From: Nautilus pompilius
Lineage: Eukaryota > Mollusca > Cephalopoda > Nautilida > Nautilidae
Direction: 5' to 3'
Length of the DNA stretch: 64,000 nt
NCBI GenBank assembly: GCA_018389105.1
Contig: JACATO010000998.1
Coordinates: 1-64,000, forward strand
The notes under the pieces are model-generated. The model did not search any database, was not told the origin of the DNA, and saw only the letters and a list, made by a program, of their open reading frames with translations. A program made the translations under genes and the position numbers. Below are positions 39,801 to 61,069 of the stretch, piece after piece. Positions within the stretch are counted from its first letter, which is position 1. Every line of letters begins with the position of its first letter.

Positions 39801-42800
39801 AAAAATTTCCACAAGTATGAAAACTTATGATTAAAATATCCATCATTAAACAAATTAACATCACTGTTATATTATTGTCATTAAATAAGATGCCTATTTC
39901 ATTTCTTACTTCAGACACTCTCGTACGTACTTTTGCATGGGAGAGCTGGCATAATTCATGATAATACAGCAGTGCAGTGAGTTCTGCCCTCCCCCCGCCA
40001 TCTTCACAACTTTGCAAAAAGCGTTCCTTTCAATGGACTATTTTTATGTAGTTGACAATTCTGACATCTTCAAGAACAGGCTTCAGCTCCTCACTCACAT
40101 TACTAGATGCAGGTATCTGAGCACAATGCATCCAGACAGCAGGTGTGGCCTTCTTTCACAGCAGTCATCCAAGCATTGACCAACCTCCATCAGTGCATAG
40201 CCGAAAAGAGTTTGCCATTTTCATACAAAAATTTGTCAGTAATATTGAACACTTTCAACGATGTAGCACTTCAATTGATGGGTTTGCAAAACAACATATC
40301 CTCTTTAATTTTATTTTCTGCAACATATTGTACATAAGTAATCAAATGAGCATCTTTAATTACATCAGTTGCCTCATCTACTTGCAACCAAAAATGTGAG
40401 GTTTTAAGTTTTTCAATCAACTGATTATGCAGGTTTTCCCTTATATCTGAAATTTTTCTTTTGACAGTCTTATCTGCAAGTGGAATACTGCAAAACTGTT
40501 AGGCACTTGATTCCCTGAGTAGTATTTCAACCATATCAATAGAAGCAGATAACACCAAATTTCTCCTAATGAAAAAAATATCTTGCAATTCTTTATGCAA
40601 CTTTGTACAATGCAGGAAAAACTTTTGATGTGACAGTTGTTCTTTTTACAAAGGCCTGCCTCTGTGCATTAAATCCTCCTAATTTTCTCTGGAAGAAGTC
40701 TATTGATTTACCAACATATTCAGGATGCTGTGTTTCAAGATATCACTTTAATTCATTAGAACTTCATGCTATCCACAGCCAAAACACTCATGCATAATAA
40801 ATAGTGAGGCCTCTCCTCTCCATTAACGTTAGTATTGTGAATCCAAGCAACAGGTATTTTTTATTGTATTTTCTGAATTTTGTTTTTTTATATTCTATTC
40901 TATTACTTAAACTAGCCCCACTGTTTTTTTCTCTCTCATAACCAGTTAAGAATTTCTCCATTTTATCAAGGGTACTCAGTTATAACAGTAATAAATGGAA
41001 AACCTTTCAAATAAGTAAAAGAATGAAAGAACTAAAGGAGCAATAGACAATTAGTGACAACAAAGTATCTCATGAGGTGGCATTGACACAACTGATGAAA
41101 TACTCCAGCAACACCACTGGCTGCATTCCAACATTATTCCTTGGCATTGACTTAGGCCTCCATATTCAACACTCACCTCATAAGATAGAAAAAACAATTA
41201 TTATTTCTACAGGATATCATGAAAAATGCTAATTATTTTTTTTTTAATGCAAGAGCAAGTTATAGGTTCATTAGGACAGTTAGACTGTCATCATCTCAAA
41301 TTCTCTCACTTTTTCCATTGTTATTTTGAAACACCACCAAAAGGCTGTGCCCTACAGTTTGGAAAAAACCGTATTAATACATTTTAACTTCACAAATATA
41401 ACTGAAATGTAAGATACTTCATTTTGGTTAACTCTCCCTAGTGATACTTAACTTGATACTGGAGAATAAATGTGAATAAACATTTTTAATTATTAGTTTC
41501 AGTTCCAATTGGAGCAATGTTATTTTGCAGAAGGAATTCCCAGAATCCTTTACTATTCTATTGTTTCAGTAAAGTATACCAATGCCTTCAAAGAATTATT
41601 TAAAAACACTTTAAAAAAAAAAAAACAGATTTCCAGATACTCTTCATTTGAAAACAGTAGCACTATCCATCATGTACTACCTTTATTGTATCAGCTTCAT
41701 ACAACAGTTGTTTGAGAAAAAATCTTACTGTATAACACTGAAATTAGCAAATTAATCCTGACCACATTAAAACCACCAAGAGAACATTGCCAATTAGTAA
41801 TGTTTATATTATAAATTAAAAATACATATTTCTGTATTTTTAAAGGGTCTGGGATAGCCTAGCATCAAAAGGAGGTAATCTCTCTTGATCAATCTGTCAG
41901 TGTGAGAGAGAGAGAGAGAGAGAGACTTACTTGTCAAGGTTTTCCACTATGGTGATCTGGTTATCATAAAGTTTTAGTTCCCTTAGCTCCTACAAAACAC
42001 AAAAGTAATAAACATACATGTCCCAGTACCTCAACAGGCAGTTCCTTACTAGAAAAAGTTTAGCGATTCAGGATCTTGTGTGGATAAAGCAAACACTGTT
42101 TGTGGTTACTTTCTTTGCATTTTGAGAAAACTGTAAAAAGGAATAAAACATTTAGGGGAAATTAATTTTTTATTGTTGTTTTCAAATAAAAAATCTGTTT
42201 TTTTTTTAAATATTAACTTATGTATCACAATTAAAATTAAATCCAGCAGGTTTTAGATCTATGTGTTTTTTGTGGGGTCAGAAGGAGGAGGATTGTTTTG
42301 CTAAATTTCCATTAAAACTTGATAAAAGCAAAAAGAAGAAACTTGTCGGAGCTCTTACTGAGAAGTTCAGGAGAGAAAGAACCCAGAATTCCATTTCAAG
42401 GGAGGCAAAAATTGTTATTCAGAAAAATTCAGTTTCAGCTGAAAAACTTCTGAAAAAATTTTTTCATTTATTATTTATTTTCAAATAGTAGCTTCTTACG
42501 CAGAACAGCTCTTAGAATAATAAAACAATTTTAGTATCTTCAAAAGTTTTCTCTTACCTTACAGTGGGCCAAATTTTCTATTTTCTGTATTTTGTTACAA
42601 GAAAAATCTATTACGTGTTCAGAAAACTGAAAAGTAAAAGCATTTCATAAATGATTTTGACACAGCAAAACATTGGCAGCTTTCAGCTAGGAAATGCACA
42701 CCAAAGTAAACAAAAATTATACTAACTAATATGATTATGCTTAACTTGTTTGTAAAACCTCTATACTACCAATAATAAAAACTTGAAGTCCTGCATCTGT

Positions 42801-44329
42801 AGTCTGCTAATCATAAATGTAGTCAGATTTAAAACAATAAAAAAGAAAGCAAAATATTCATCACTGCAAAGATTTTTGTAATTTGAAAATTTTAATTCAT
42901 ACAGCTGCCAAACAAAGTAATTTGACATGAATGAATTAAATATATGGTTTCAGTAGCTTATAAATAAATTATATTTCTGCATAGACATGATATTTTTTTT
43001 GTAAAATAGAACAAGTACCTATGCTCATGTGTTCTGATATGATTCAAACAAAGTACACCATTAAACCATCTGTTAAAACTGCAGTTTTATATCAGATACT
43101 TAAAAAAATTTTAAAAATGAATGTTACATGTATCACTTACAGACTGCAATTTTGGAATGGATTTTAATTCCATGGAGTAAAAGTTCATTTCAGATCCTTT
43201 TCCATTATCTTTTTCTTGACTTAAAGATAACTAAATTTAAAAATACAAAAACATAATATATAACAATATATATATAGTTTGTTTCAATGGCCTGAATATG
43301 AAAACAATTAATCTTTTCTAAAAAAATGTATTAAACCTCATATTACATAATACCTAGCCAACTGCAGCCCTTCTGACTGTAGGTAGTGAAGCAATACTAT
43401 CATCAGATGAAGTATAATTTTCATGTTCTTATACAAAGTAAATTAGAATCCATAAATAAATATTTTTTTTTCCCTTAAAGACAAAGTATATTTTTTTTTT
43501 CATTTTGCCTGTTTTCTGGTGTGATTCTTACCCAAGAAAAAACTCTCTAAACTTGTTTCAACTTTATATACAATTTAGTTTTGTCAGAATATAAGCAAAA
43601 TCAACAAAAAAATACAAAACATTATGTAAATCATCATTTAAAATTCTTCTGTTTTTGTCACTTTGATTTAATGTTTCGTCTTGCAGATACTTATAAGACA
43701 GACAAACTGTCGTCGTTAGTAGTAGTAGTAGAAACAACTGTAGTATAGTAGAATACGCAGCGTAAATTTAAATAATAAAGACCAGTTCTCGATCTCACAG
43801 TGGCCTCTGTAGGCGTCTTCTTCGGTTTGGCACCACCTCCCTGTTCAGAAGGCTGGCTGGTGGCTGAATCCGTTCTGAAGTCAGAATGTCCGGTTGCGAC
43901 CAGAACTTCGCGTCCAGGTATCGAATTTGCTGAGTTTCTTCCATCGGGGCATGAGAGACTGGAAGGAAAAGGACTTCAACAGATGCATCGAGACAACAAC
44001 AACAACAACAAACAACACACATTACGCTATACTACAGACAGACAGACGGACAGGGCGAGGCGTTGGCTCAGTAAGCCCCTGGCTGATACATCGCGGGTTA
44101 CTTTCTGGTATTGTTTATCGTCTCCATGTCATCTCAACAGTCGAACTACGCCAAACATGAAGAGGAAATTACTGATGGAGGGGGAGGGGGCTGTCGATTA
44201 ATTACTGTATATCAGACCCGCTTACTCTTCGTTTACGTCTCTGTCGCTGCATCTCATCAAGTTTGGTCTCCCGATTTCAGCGTTCTGGCACGGTATAACT
44301 TTACAATCTATACTTAATAGCTCATCCAT
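21929..44329 (-). CDS. Leucine-rich-repeat (SDS22-like) protein gene, 15 exons
   Basis: Exons, in transcript order: 44329-44226, 43958-43799, 43230-43141, 42626-42558, 41989-41931, 38586-38534, 35806-35664, 34774-34616, 34219-34164, 34037-33914, 32063-31938, 29647-29584, 28147-28066, 24503-24408, 21977-21929. All introns are GT-AG and the phases agree at every junction, giving about 477 residues. Residues from about 119 to 400 form consecutive LxxLxLxxNxI repeats of the 22-residue SDS22 type (LRELKLYDNQITIVENL, LQVLRLDNNKIQKIE, LQEVDFSFNKL). The N-terminus is Ser/Pro/Lys-rich and the C-terminus (KAVEAQFHTIENVLTDFEKK) may be helical. No signal peptide or membrane segment is seen. Such repeats mediate protein binding; the partner is unknown and I assign no gene name. 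The two 5' exons and the last exon (stop at 21931-21929, with a GTAAGT donor just after) are the uncertain parts. The core exons at 43230-24408 are firm. Confidence 0.75.
23543..23813. mobile_element. MITE bounded by TTAA
   Basis: The left end is TTAAAAAATGTTCCCATGAT and the reverse-complemented right end is TTAAAAAACATTCCCATAAT. The inverted match runs about 25 bases with few differences. TTAA at both edges fits the TTAA target site of piggyBac-type elements. The 271-bp interior has no transposase. A similar right end lies near 20680-20705. Confidence 0.55.
29855..31162 (+). mobile_element. Complete mariner transposon, recent
   Basis: It is a 1308-bp element flanked by TA on both sides (29853-29854 and 31163-31164). 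The terminal inverted repeats match at 23 of 26 bases; both start CGAGGTCTGT and continue GAAAAAGTAT. It lies in the intron between LRR exons 32063-31938 and 29647-29584, in the opposite orientation to that gene. Its CpG content is far higher than that of the surrounding intron, which points to recent insertion. Confidence 0.92.
30060..31090 (+). pseudogene. Mariner transposase, inactivated
   Basis: The N-terminal helix-turn-helix region (CIKFCQKLGDTQAETIRKIQ, LTVREIGDEVGISKDSAHAI) is followed by the DD34D catalytic core: MITGDEMWV, HHDNALAH and YSPDMAPSDF. The C-terminus CSEQWKDCWAKCVEAQGAYF is typical of the SETMAR/GVQW3-type mariner group. It is broken by a TAA at 30438-30440, a frameshift between about 30570 and 30600, a TGA at 30647-30649 and a TAG at 30815-30817. 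All three catalytic Asp codons survive. With so few lesions, an active relative elsewhere in this genome is plausible. Confidence 0.9.
31259..31286. repeat. TAA microsatellite
   Basis: An uninterrupted TAA trinucleotide run of about nine units. Confidence 0.85.
31385..31680 (+). mobile_element. tRNA-derived SINE, near full length
   Basis: CTGAGTTCGAATCCTGGTC (B-box) near 31446 is followed by AGCTTGGTTTGACATACC, a CCACGAAAGTTTCCCCAGC body and a tail CTCTAGTATGCCTCTGAACC that ends in GAT repeats (about 31660-31680). The same tail occurs at 32655-32745, so the family appears to end in a GATn tract rather than poly(A). Confidence 0.65.
32655..32745 (+). mobile_element. 5'-truncated SINE tail with GAT repeat
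   Basis: TCTCTAGTATGTATCTGAGC followed by ACCTGCCAAACCACTGAT and about eight GAT units matches the 3' end of the SINE at 31.6 kb. The head is missing, as expected of a truncated reverse transcript. Confidence 0.5.
32990..33730 (+). pseudogene. Tc1-like transposase fossil
   Basis: Shifting plus-strand frames give KCLDWAKQHQDTLVQ, then VGWDENKFEIFA (around the first catalytic Asp), then GGKLSFPTIKHGDGNVKVQD and the post-Asp region ending in HFVKRWAL. This order matches Tc1 transposases. Multiple stops and frameshifts and an almost complete lack of CpG indicate an old copy. It lies in the LRR intron between exons 34037-33914 and 32063-31938. Confidence 0.7.
33767..33803. repeat. AG microsatellite
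   Basis: About 18 uninterrupted AG units within an LRR-gene intron. Confidence 0.95.
36085..36215 (-). mobile_element. Possible diverged SINE (minus strand)
   Basis: The minus strand shows GTTATGGCCAATCTCTTTGG and CATGTTTTTCATTGCTG, resembling the GGTTTGGCGTACC and TTCTCGCTC modules of the local SINE family. The B-box is poorly kept. Confidence 0.3.
39360..40800 (-). pseudogene. hAT transposase fossil (ZBED5/SCAND3-like)
   Basis: On the minus strand, in order: a degraded BED-finger tail, HPEYVGKSIDFFQRKLGGFN, LADKTVKRKISDIRENL, HFWLQVDEATDVIKDAHLI (around a catalytic Asp), an insertion-domain region, and near 39.4-39.55 kb PFVTQYFCETGFSAVAAMKT, the conserved hAT C-terminal dimerisation motif. 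Several stops and frameshifts make it a dead copy. It sits in the LRR intron between exons 41989-41931 and 38586-38534, in the same orientation as the host gene. Terminal repeats were not found. Confidence 0.8.
41904..41925. repeat. AG/CT tract touching an LRR splice donor
   Basis: About ten AG units on the plus strand end at the 5' splice site of LRR exon 41989-41931. In the transcript the intron therefore starts GTAAGTCTCTCTCTCT. It may bind pyrimidine-tract proteins; that is inference. Confidence 0.85.
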
Positions 44330-44340
44330 GTTCTCTACTT
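43790..44340 (-). promoter_or_regulatory. CpG-rich 5' region of the LRR gene
   Basis: CpG density rises sharply here compared with the flanking introns and intergenic DNA, as expected of a promoter and first exons. The two proposed 5' exons lie inside it. The proposed start codon is at 44329-44327. No TATA box is evident, and the transcription start is not fixed by sequence. Confidence 0.45.
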
Positions 44341-44344
44341 CGTT

Positions 44345-46400
44345 ATTCTTCCCCAAAACGAAGAATATTTTAAAATTACGCTATTTTTTTTTTGTTGTTG
44401 TTGTTGTTTACATTGGGGGGGGGACATTTGCTATGTAACTTTTATGGTTTCTTTACAAATAAAAGTTCTTTAAAGGGAAGTAATTAAGCGCATTTTTCCC
44501 TCTCTCTCTCTCTCGTATGATTAAAGTTTTTTTTTTTTTTTGGTGTCAAAGTTGCATTTTATTTAGAAGTTATTTGCTAATAGAGATGATTTGTAATTAG
44601 GGGTGGTGTGGGGGAGTACAGCTTGTGGCAATCTTGAATTTATGAAATGAAATGGCTGCTTACCCCAGCATTTCTTCACATCCAATTCCCTCTGACTGCC
44701 AGCAGTTGCCGTTGAATCTTGGAGCCCTATCTAGAGGGTATCTTCCCTCCACTTGCCATGTCTATGCAAACTCTGAGAGGCATCTTTAAATTTGCAATGG
44801 TATCTTCATTCAACACTATATTAGTATATTGTACAATAAACAAGTGTCCCACTTAAAAATTATTAAAGCCATGTAATTTCAATGGGGCCATGATTCCACT
44901 TGCAACCGTATTACCAGTGCATGTTTGCTGAATAATGTTATACCAGATTGAAGAAAATTAGAATGCTTCTTTGGTAGTGGTATGTAGTTAAAAGGACTAA
45001 ATATCTACAAAACAATACTGTTTATGCAAATATTCACTAAATTGAGCTAGTATATATGATTTTAATAATAAAGATCCTCACTAATTATGACCAGATACAA
45101 ACTAGAAATGCTCCAAGATATGAAAGTACAGAAAATCTAAGAGAAATTAATTAAATTTAAAGTTTTTTTTTTATTATGCAGATTATTGTAGCAATTTTAG
45201 TTTTCCTCAGCTTTATCACCTACATTGCTAAACTAAATTAAAATTAATGCAATGCACTAAAGTTAGCATAATAACAAAATAATCTTAGATTTGTACAACT
45301 ACAGGTCAGATATCTCATCTGAATGTCAGAAAACCAAAGGCTTTTTTTGAATGCACAATCACCTGAACCGAACCAACACTGGTCCAGCCAGACCTGACCT
45401 GACCTGCAGCACAGGAAGTCTAGTTGTTTATTGGCACAATGTGACTTCCTTTTGAGATGTTCACTGTAAAAAGCACATCAGATACCCTATGGGTAACAAA
45501 ACAATTCATTATTAATTGCAAAGAAAGTTGAGATATTGCAGACTTGACTGTGGTGCATGAGAACAAACTGCATTACCACCCATATATGATTTAAAGCAGG
45601 AATTTTATATTGAGAGTGAATGAATAATAGAAAAACTTCATAAGTAAAAAAAATGAATGTGATTGTAATAATCACACTAATACCTACCATATAACATAAA
45701 TGGAAACTTGAAGCTATCTGAAATCTGATATTCAGCCCCAAAATTTTCAGATAAAGGATACTTGACCTGTAATGCTTTAGAAATTTGAGTAAAAGTTCCA
45801 GTTAATCTCATTCAGAAATTTAAAAAAAAAAAAAAAAAATCAATAGCATCAGCTGATGAAGTCAACATTTAAACTCAGGGAGTTTGGTTAATTGTCAGAT
45901 GACAATTCAAGTTTGAAGCAAACATGGTTTGTTTTTAAAAAAAAAAAATTTCTGCTACATTTAAGGGCACAAAAGGTTAACAGTTTAATTTTATGAAAAC
46001 CATGCTAATGGACTGATGTTGAAAAACTTGAGCAATCTAAGACAACTTCGGTCATTTAATCCTTATGCTGCTATAAGTAGATTTACCCCACAGCCTTTGA
46101 GAAACTCATCACTATTGCGAGGAGGAACACACCAACGTCTTTGATCAAATTCCTAATTTCACTTTTTGGTGAATAATTGAAACTTTCCAGCCTGAAATTT
46201 AATTAAGCACCAAGAGTTTAATGAATTTGACAGCAGTAATAAGATGCATGTGATCTGTCAAAGAATCCATTTTTCTGGTCACTTCAGAGCATCTTTTTAG
46301 AACCAATGATCAACATCTTTTTCAATTACTTAAATCATTTGTATGCTTTATTCATTCACCACCCTTTTTGAACCAATCCTGTTAGTTGAAATGAAAAACA
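44345..46400. other. Intergenic space between RPS15A and the LRR gene
   Basis: About 2 kb of AT-rich DNA with no recognisable coding region. It starts near a G run (44415) and a short CT tract (about 44500). Both neighbours are on the minus strand, so it should contain the RPS15A 3' flank and the upstream region of the LRR gene. Confidence 0.5.
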
Positions 46401-46423
46401 AACAAAATTTTTCTTCAAATATA

Positions 46424-46429
46424 TTTATT
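46424..46429 (-). terminator. RPS15A polyadenylation signal
   Basis: AATAAA on the minus strand lies 24 bases downstream of the RPS15A stop codon (46456-46454). A very short 3' untranslated region is usual for ribosomal protein mRNAs. Confidence 0.7.
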
Positions 46430-46453
46430 TAACTGCCCCATAACTATACCATC

Positions 46454-56676
<10,223 letters not shown>

Positions 56677-56893
56677 TTCGGCAACTGCGAAGAAAAGGAA
56701 GGGAATCAGAGAGATCGCGCGAAAAACGTGATTCTTGCTGTCGGCTGTCGGCCCGACCACGAACAACATCAAACCGGGAACCATTCCCACAAAGGCTATT
56801 TACCCAACAGGCGTCTTGCACCGACAGCAGAAATCCGCGGACGATGAGATGACAGAGGATCTTTTCGCGGCTGCGAACAGCCATCATGCTTAC

Positions 56894-56960
56894 CTTTAGC
56901 GAGCCGCCGGAAGAAAGGCAGAATGCGGCATTGTGGGATGCATCGTGGCCGGCGAACATC
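56894..56960 (-). promoter_or_regulatory. RPS15A core promoter and 5'-TOP leader exon
   Basis: The minus strand reads CCTTTCTTCCGGCGGCTCGC and ends TAAAG|GTAAGC. A pyrimidine start (TOP, about 56918) and a leader exon of about 25 nt (56918-56894) are spliced to the exon whose acceptor (TTCTTCGCAG) lies about nine bases before the ATG at 56676. CCGGAAG (ETS type) overlaps the start. Just upstream, CATCCCACAATGCCGCA resembles a ZNF143/Staf site. TOP leaders confer mTOR-dependent translation in animals. Confidence 0.7.
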
Positions 56961-56999
56961 TTAATTCTTAACCTCCCCCTCTTCTTATAGCAACAGGCT

Positions 57000-57261
57000 C
57001 TTGATTATAGTTTCATCATTTGTTTCCACTCTGGAACTTTGCTTGATAGAGTCAGAGCCAATTTTTTATTGAGTACGGCATCAGATTTAAAAAGCAGCAA
57101 AAAGTTCATTTATTTTAACATTATATTATTCTATTTTCACCTCTGCTATCATTACCACCTTTTGTTTGTTTTACATTACAAGCCCACAGGAGTTATTTCC
57201 CCTTATTGGTAATTTTTTTAAAAAAAATAAAATTGTGGGGGTTATAAGACGGTTTTGTATT

Positions 57262-57303
<42 letters not shown>

Positions 57304-58015
57304 ACGCAATATTTCTCGGATTTCAAAAGAAATGATAATATAGTATATGCTCATATTTCGAGAAATTAGTCTGCTGTTATCTGGCAAGATTTCTAATCTT
57401 ATCTCCCCTCCATCATGAACAAACTTACTCTCATCATCCAGGTGCCCCGCTACATTTTAAGACCAAGCCACTAACCCCCTCCACCCTAAAAAACAAAAAA
57501 AAATGTCCTAGCTTACTCCTGGTTACTTAAAAATTGAGGAAAGGCTGATTATTCAGTAGCAGCTGCCACCTGAAACGACATTATAGCTATTAAGTTGGGA
57601 CGTGTTTTCTCTTCTTGTAAAAATCTCAGCAAGCTCTAAGTTCAATTCATAATTTTTCATTGTTAACATTTGCTACTGGAGAAAATGACTTTTCGTTCTG
57701 GTTGTCATTTTGCAAAACTTCCCAGAACTTAACACTTTCATTGAATACAGATGTTCACTTGTGGTATCCATGTGCAAGCATCAGTTTTGTATTAGAAGAA
57801 AGTCTGCTATGATGTATACACATACAATGCTGATTTTCTAGAATGGTTAAGCTTTTGTTTTTAAAGTATCTGGAATGTTTATAACAATGAGAACTACCTT
57901 GTCTTATCTCTAACAACCAGAATGAGGTATAAAGATATTTAACATTATTAAAAGTTTTATATATTTAGACATAAATAAATGTAATATTTAATGAACACTG
58001 AATGGTGCAATTGTC
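57000..58015. other. Intergenic, AT-rich
   Basis: No gene is seen. A TAA microsatellite lies at 57265-57301. It separates the minus-strand RPS15A from the plus-strand gene that starts at 60.5 kb. Confidence 0.5.
57265..57301. repeat. TAA microsatellite
   Basis: About twelve uninterrupted TAA units. Confidence 0.92.
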
Positions 58016-58019
58016 CATT

Positions 58020-58210
58020 TTTTTAGCGCACTGGACTGCTAAGATCAAAGGCCTGGATTTGATTATTGCCTGAACACTTAGTTTAGGTTCTTGCTCTTCT
58101 TTCTTAGCCATGAGCTTTCTCCAGACTCCTGATTTATCTCACATCTACAAACGAAGAATTCTTATAGGGACCTTGGTAATGGAATGGCATATCTACAAAA
58201 ATATTTTAGC
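58020..58210 (+). mobile_element. tRNA-derived SINE copy
   Basis: GGACTGCTAAGATCAAAGGCC then TGGATTTGATTATTGCC (decayed B-box), CTTGCTCTTCTTTCTTAGCC and TCTCACATCTACAAACGAAG match the family modules seen at 31.4 kb. CpG-poor. Confidence 0.55.
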
Positions 58211-58719
58211 CTAAGGTTGACCTGGGCATAACATCAGGCATAAGTGACAGTGGACATGTCTAGGCTAGAATCTCCAAAGGATGCTGCTGCAGTGAGAGGA
58301 TTAATCTGCGATGTCATTCTGAGATTGGAAGAAGAGCAGAAAGGATGATCACTTTAACTAGTTCAGCATGACCTGGTAAGCAACAAACATTTGAGTAATT
58401 ATTCCTTAGCAAAGTCAGATATTTTGAAATTATCTCAACATAAGTCATACAATTCATGTTTGGATATGTCTGTCTATTTGTCAATTTGATGTTCAAAATT
58501 ACAAGCCTGCAATATCAAAAACAGTTATCTCTACATTTTCAACACTACTGTTAATGGAAATGTACTATTTAATCAAAAAACATCTGATGAACATGATAAA
58601 AATATACAAACCATTAATTGTAGCATTGTTGTTACATCAAGCTTTTTCGTCAAAATAACAAGCTATATCAATAATGATTGCACATATTTTAGTCAACCTG
58701 TTCAATACTTTCCAAAATA

Positions 58720-59470
58720 TTCCCTTCTAAGTAACCTACATTCCTTAATCTTGCAAGTATTTTTTAGATGATACTGATAGGATCGCTTTTCTTGATTCTT
58801 TAATCCATTTCATCCCACAAAAGTTCAATGGAGTCTAGATCTGGAGATTGGGGAGGAACCTATGTTTTTAAGAAGTCCTTGGTTTTTTCTAGCAAAGTAT
58901 GAATTATGCTTAAGTGTGTGCTTTAGATCATCATCTTGTTATTGTATACACATTTCTTAATCTTACATTAGGAACTTACAACCCTGTAATTGGGGAAGTG
59001 TGTGGCTATTTTTATAGTATAAACTCACCATCTATCAAATGATGTCCTGATTTAGCTGCATGTCATCGATGATAATTGAGATGACTTGTGATAATTCTAT
59101 CAATTTTTTATTAAGTCCCTAGCTAAGTGAAAAAAAATCCCATACTTTTGTATTTCCACCATCATGCTTATATGGAGAGCATTCATTCTTTTACTTTTCT
59201 CTGGTTCTTCTAGCTTACTATCATCACTTAGAACCAAGTATTTCTAACCTGTTCAGCTTCTGATGTTGTTCAGCCCAGTCAAATTTCTTTTTCTTATTTC
59301 TTTATTTCTGCATCAGCAAGGACTTTCTAACTGCTACTTATCCAACCAATCCAACCTTCAGAACCATCTTTTGGTAGAAGAATTTGAGATGCTGACTGTT
59401 GGAGAGGAAATGTGGTCAGAAGTTAATTGGCTGGCCATCAAGGGTGTTCTTTAGACTATTGAACCAGTTA
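58720..59470 (-). pseudogene. Tc1-like transposase fossil (minus strand)
   Basis: Minus-strand frames give KKKFDWAEQHQKL near 59.28 kb and, near 58.8 kb, PPQSPDLDSIELLWDEMD, matching the SPDLNPIENLWxEL block with the third catalytic residue. It is the same family as the plus-strand copy at 33.0-33.7 kb, in the opposite orientation. Many stops and almost no CpG show that it is old. Confidence 0.7.
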
Positions 59471-60419
59471 CATATCTCTGTTTCATAGTTTATTTCCTTC
59501 TCCTATTCTATTATGGCACTTTAAATCCATTGCTAAGTCAGTAGACTTCATTCCAAAAATGGTTGTAACTCCATTCTCTTCCACAATTTTCTGTTGAGAT
59601 TAACTAACTCTTTAAGAAAGGTAATATTTTATGATAGGTTTGTTTCATCTGGAATTTTGCTTTTATGTACTATGTTTCTATATCAAACAAATCAATAGAA
59701 GTCTGAATAATGAGATCTATTAACGTTTATACAAAAATATTGTACGAGTTAACATTCATTCAAATTATTAATTAAAAAATTGATGAGCATAATTATTTGA
59801 TTTCAGTATTGACAAAATTTAATGGTCACAGAAATAATTTCTTTGGTTCTTAGTTATGCAATAAGAATGAAGTGATAGCAACATCACAATTAGTGTTTTT
59901 ATGTTTTGATACATGGTTTATCAAAATTAAATTTATTCTTTGGTGAGAAGATAGTCCATTTTCATTAAATAAACATTTAACTGTTTTTGCATGTTTGACT
60001 CCTGGTTTTGAGTACCACGTGTGTGTGTGTGTAGTTACTGAGAGACAAAAATGGGGAAAGGGAGAGAATTCAGAGAGAAATAAAGATAAGGAGAGAAAAA
60101 GGGAAAGTAAAACATGTGGAAGGTATCTTTATAAACTTACATGGGAAATATGCTGTCCTTTGCTTTGTATTTTATAGTTTTTATTATTTTCAATTTTAAT
60201 AAGTAATTATTGAAATTCCAATCTTGTTTTCAATATGCATCTGTATTATTTTCTCCGTCATTTATTTATTTTAGTTTTCAAATATATAAAACTATAGATA
60301 AATCTTTTATTTTCCAAATTACAAGTCAACCTGAGAGTGACTTATCCAAAAGGAACGTTTCCCTTTTCTGTCTTAATTGGGGTATTTACTTATAACGAGG
60401 ATTTTCTTTTAGGTTAAGC

Positions 60420-60540
60420 ATCCGCATTTCCATAGCGACATTTTCCGGAGCCGCATAAGCATGCGCCGCGAACAGCATCATGGGATCGACAGCACGCGGC
60501 CATATTATTGACTTGTTTTGACGACCCCAGGGAGAAGAAA
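60420..60540 (+). promoter_or_regulatory. CpG-rich promoter of a plus-strand gene
   Basis: CpG density jumps at about 60420. Motifs: TTTCCATAGCGAC (similar to an RFX X-box), TTTTCCGG (ETS core on the minus strand), GCATGCGCC (NRF1 half-site) and CGGCCATATT (YY1-like). There is no TATA box. Together these resemble a housekeeping promoter. The factors named are inferred from motifs only. Confidence 0.5.
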
Positions 60541-60681
60541 GGGAGGAAATAGAAACTCCTCAATTCGTTCGCTTTCCCGCCCGCTCAAGGATCGCTTGCT
60601 TGGCTGTCTTCTGGGTGCAAACAGCCCTGTTCGCCGCATCTCGGTCATGCCAGTGAGCAGTGAAGTCGTCGGATAAGAGTT

Positions 60682-60702
60682 CCGCCGCCGCCGCCGCCGC
60701 CG
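60682..60702. repeat. CCG trinucleotide repeat in 5' leader
   Basis: Seven uninterrupted CCG units within the presumed 5' untranslated region of the gene starting at 61017. It is short, but of a class that can vary in length. Confidence 0.85.
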
Positions 60703-61016
60703 GTCGGATCTTGGTCTGTAGGCGGGTGGGGGGTGAGTGAGGATCGCGTGCCTGATCCGCCGTTCAGGGCTGGGTGTCGGAACCCCTGCGGGGTGTGTAA
60801 TAGGACAACAAACAAAAGAAAAACGTCTACCTACGCCGACCGGGATCCGTAAGAAGAAAACGATGCTGCTGACTCCTCCGTCGCGGCGAGAGGAGGAGGA
60901 GGAGGAGGGGCAGCAGCCGCCGGCCGCCCGCCCGCCCTCTGCGGGTCCGAGCGGACGATGATTGTGCGAGATGCGGAGAAGCCTCACCGAAAGCGGTCTG
61001 ACTGATCGAAGCGAAC

Positions 61017-61060
61017 ATGACTGGGAGAAGCAGACGAAATAACACGGTCCACTTGCAGGT
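61017..61060 (+). CDS. First coding exon of an unrecognised gene (partial)
   Basis: An ATG at 61017 with A at -3 opens MTGRSRRNNTVHLQ and runs into a strong donor (GGT|GTAAGT at 61061, or CAG|GTGTAA at 61059). It follows about 500 bases of CpG-rich leader that contains short upstream frames at 60647 (MPVSSEVVG) and 60862 (32 codons). The downstream 2.9 kb is CpG-poor, like the gene bodies in this window, so transcription probably continues to the right. No later exon could be joined with confidence. I do not recognise the product. Confidence 0.4.
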
Positions 61061-61069
61061 GTAAGTGAA

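Noticed and set aside
39958-40797. Plus-strand frames of 64-84 codons
   Set aside because: They are opposite-strand shadows of the minus-strand hAT relic.
60505-60987. 160-codon minus-strand frame in the CpG island
   Set aside because: Composition-driven Arg/Pro-rich frame opposite a promoter and leader; no domain or splice support.
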